Assembly: GCA_964370965.1 (NCBI GenBank)
Contig: CAYJLW010000020.1
Span: 1 to 55,463 of the forward strand
Source of the DNA: CAYJLW01 sp964370965
Lineage (GTDB): Bacteria; Actinomycetota; Acidimicrobiia; UBA2766
Length of the DNA: 55,463 nucleotides
Direction: 5' to 3'
The notes under the pieces were generated by a model. It made no database searches, was not told where the DNA came from, and saw only the letters and a program-made list of their open reading frames with translations. Position numbers and translations under genes: made by a program. This document shows positions 55,410-55,463 of this stretch, one piece after another (within the stretch, counting starts at the first letter, position 1; every line of letters starts with the position of its first letter).

Positions 55410-55463
55410 TCCCGGGAGTCGGCTCAGCGACGTCTGGCGCTGCGTGACCGCCGACGGGCCCGG

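Overview
This window comes from a very GC-rich (visually above 70%) actinobacterial chromosome, most likely a draft or metagenome-derived assembly: there is a run of ten Ns near 38.6 kb and two poly-C/poly-G tracts that look like assembly artefacts. Pointers to Actinomycetota are an F420-type (Ddn-like) oxidoreductase, a mycothiol-type DinB protein, a protein O-mannosyltransferase, a 28-residue bL37-like ribosomal protein, an LPxTG surface protein and frequent GTG/TTG starts with GTGA/ATGA overlaps. An Acidimicrobiia-like host is my best guess, from general character only.

Layout. 0.1-2.8 kb: a lipoprotein, a SAF/CpaB-like protein, a methylthioadenosine phosphorylase that needs a CTG start, and a FmdB zinc ribbon. 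3-9.3 kb: a membrane GAF-GGDEF diguanylate cyclase, galU, moeA (possibly the division protein Glp), mog, a three-TM protein with the topology of GlpR/SepX, and a translin homologue. 9.3-10.5 kb: xylA. 10.5-23.6 kb: seven tightly packed co-directional genes that I consider the most interesting object here. They are an acyl-CoA/AMP ligase, a BtaA-type (DUF3419) aminocarboxypropyl transferase, a PilZ-like/HMG-CoA-reductase/APH-kinase triple fusion, a UbiA-type prenyltransferase, a PEP-synthase-like dikinase, a large GNAT-like protein and an FtsX/MacB-type permease. 23.9-28.5 kb: small accessory enzymes and one frameshifted nucleotidyltransferase remnant. 28.5-31.7 kb (minus strand): tRNA-Ala, an efflux adaptor lipoprotein, bL37 and a PMT mannosyltransferase. 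31.7-55.2 kb: mostly housekeeping genes (ychF, DUF192, rsmI, abrB, metG, tatD, rsmA, ispE, tRNA-Gln, glmU, prs, rplY, pth, mfd, SurA-like foldase, mazG, eno, ftsB/divIC, rpiA), interrupted by a beta-helix LPxTG adhesin gene that is broken in the assembly.

How it fits together. The presence of ispE shows the MEP isoprenoid route, so the HMGR-like domain is unlikely to serve ordinary isoprenoid supply. A speculative reading of the 10.5-23.6 kb cluster is as follows: the ligase makes a CoA thioester, the HMGR domain reduces it to an alcohol, the APH kinase and then the dikinase phosphorylate that alcohol, UbiA joins it to an acceptor, BtaA adds a homoserine-type head group from SAM, the GNAT-like protein acylates, and the permease exports. 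The PilZ-like domain, together with the diguanylate cyclase 8 kb upstream, raises the possibility of c-di-GMP control.

A recurrent regulatory pattern is a TAnnnT -10 element ending 6-9 nt before a start codon that lacks a Shine-Dalgarno sequence (galU, xylA, the VOC gene, the DinB gene, ychF, mfd). This is the signature of leaderless mRNAs.
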